DNA of 6,211 nt from Hungatella sp. UBA5385 (GTDB lineage: Bacteria > Bacillota > Clostridia > Lachnospirales > Lachnospiraceae): contig DHOR01000026.1 of assembly GCA_002409995.1 (NCBI GenBank), positions 11,186-17,396 of the forward strand, in the 5' to 3' direction. The position numbers were made by a program, and so were the translations under genes. The notes under the pieces are model-generated. The model saw only the letters and a program-made list of their open reading frames with translations, was not told the origin of the DNA and searched no databases. Positions 5,789 to 6,211 of the stretch are shown one piece after another (position 1 is the stretch's first letter; each line of letters starts with the position of its first letter).

Positions 5789-6211
5789 ATGGCATTAACC
5801 CATGATGATTTACAAGCTATTTCCGGCTTGATAAAAAGTGAATTAAAAGATTTTGAAGGCTCGATGAAAAATGAATTAAAAAATACTGAAGCCTCGATGA
5901 AAAATGAGATCGCTGATATTAAAGTAGAGATCACTGATATTAAAGACAATGTCACATCTATGAATAATGAGATCACTGGCATTAAAGATAATGTCGCATC
6001 TATGAACAATGAGATCGCTGGCATTAAAGATAATGTCTCATCTATGAATAATGAGATCACTGGTATTAAAGACAATATCTCATCTATGAATAATGAGATC
6101 ACTGATATTAAAGTAAATGTCGCATCTATGAATAACGAGATCACTGGTATCAAAGACAATGTCGCATCTTTGAATAATGAGATCACTGATATTAAAGTAG
6201 AGATCACTGAT
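5789..6211 (+). CDS. Coiled-coil repeat protein, unknown function (partial, C-terminus outside window)
   Basis: The first 141 codons are present. The protein opens with a short head (MALTHDDLQAISGLI), then becomes one long heptad-type helix. Residues 16-37 form two 11-residue units (K-S/N-E-L...SM). From residue 48 it runs in 14-residue units of the type ITGIKDNVASMNNE: six full and one partial copy. Ile, Ile/Val and Met/Leu fall at the a and d positions, as expected for an oligomeric coiled coil; there is no signal peptide or membrane segment. From memory, the head resembles a group of uncharacterised Lachnospiraceae proteins starting MALT/DL...AI, often with a short coiled coil, but this needs a search. 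The gene has its own promoter and ribosome binding site and two direct repeats upstream. Because each unit is 42 bp (14 codons), copy number can change without breaking the frame. The long open frame on the opposite strand is a by-product of the repeats. Role not known; the unseen C-terminus would be the most informative part. Confidence 0.85.
   Translation, partial: MALTHDDLQAISGLIKSELKDFEGSMKNELKNTEASMKNEIADIKVEITDIKDNVTSMNNEITGIKDNVASMNNEIAGIKDNVSSMNNEITGIKDNISSMNNEITDIKVNVASMNNEITGIKDNVASLNNEITDIKVEITD
5834..5899 (+). repeat. Two 33-bp tandem units in the coiled-coil gene
   Basis: Codons 16-26 and 27-37 encode related 11-residue units, KSELKDFEGSM and KNELKNTEASM, and a third begins at codon 38 (KNE). 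Eleven-residue (hendecad) spacing is another coiled-coil periodicity, so the helix changes from a hendecad to a heptad pattern near residue 38. Confidence 0.7.
5930..6211 (+). repeat. 42-bp in-frame tandem repeats in the coiled-coil gene
   Basis: Six full 42-bp units from 5930 to 6181 and a partial seventh to the window end. Each reads close to ITGIKDNVASMNNE, with changes at a few sites (T/A, G/D, D/V, V/I, A/S/T, M/L). DNA identity is high, including shared codon choices, which points to recent duplication within the gene rather than selection on protein sequence alone. A half unit (ADIKVEITDIK) near the start recurs as TDIKVEITD at the window end. Confidence 0.92.

Noticed and set aside
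5770..6207. 145-codon open frame on the minus strand with a regular hydrophobic repeat
   Set aside because: It is the antisense of the 42-bp repeats; repetition of one stop-free unit keeps it open. The plus strand has the promoter, SD and coiled-coil pattern.

Overview
The window looks like the chromosome of a Gram-positive gut Firmicute, most likely a Lachnospiraceae relative (Blautia/Ruminococcus/Dorea type). This rests on the style of the GH2, GH43 and AraC proteins, the AAAGGAG/AGGAGG ribosome binding sites, the sigma-A-like promoters and the moderate-to-low GC. It is an inference; no rRNA or marker gene is present.

Left two thirds (1-5093): a compact carbohydrate-use locus. A cytosolic GH43-family glycoside hydrolase (1-800, minus, cut by the window edge) lies downstream of a full-length GH2 beta-galactosidase, lacZ (951-4016, minus). 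A strong minus-strand terminator (888-929) separates them. Divergent from lacZ is an AraC-family regulator (about 4148-4996, plus). The short region between lacZ and the regulator holds a perfect lacZ -10 box with a poor -35, a good regulator promoter, and helically phased ACAAAA repeats that could be the regulator's operator. The likely scheme is that the regulator senses a sugar, activates lacZ and represses itself. Galactosides, perhaps from galactan or arabinogalactan side chains, would then be split inside the cell by LacZ and the GH43 enzyme.

Right third (5094-6211): visibly more AT-rich and accessory in character. A minus-strand gene for a 67-residue two-helix membrane protein (5113-5316) may be translationally coupled to a 26-codon reading frame just upstream (ATGA overlap). 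A stretch of about 400 bases without a convincing gene (5394-5788) holds an inverted repeat, an extended -10 on the minus strand, a possible gene remnant and two tandem 20/21-bp direct repeats. These repeats sit directly upstream of a promoter for the last gene (5789 to the window end, plus). That gene encodes a coiled-coil protein built from 11-residue and then 14-residue (42-bp) repeats, and it runs off the window.

The most interesting points are the expandable 42-bp coiled-coil repeat gene with its upstream tandem repeats, the probable non-ATG start of the AraC-family gene, and the small overlapping pair of reading frames. No CRISPR array, RNA gene or complete mobile element was seen.
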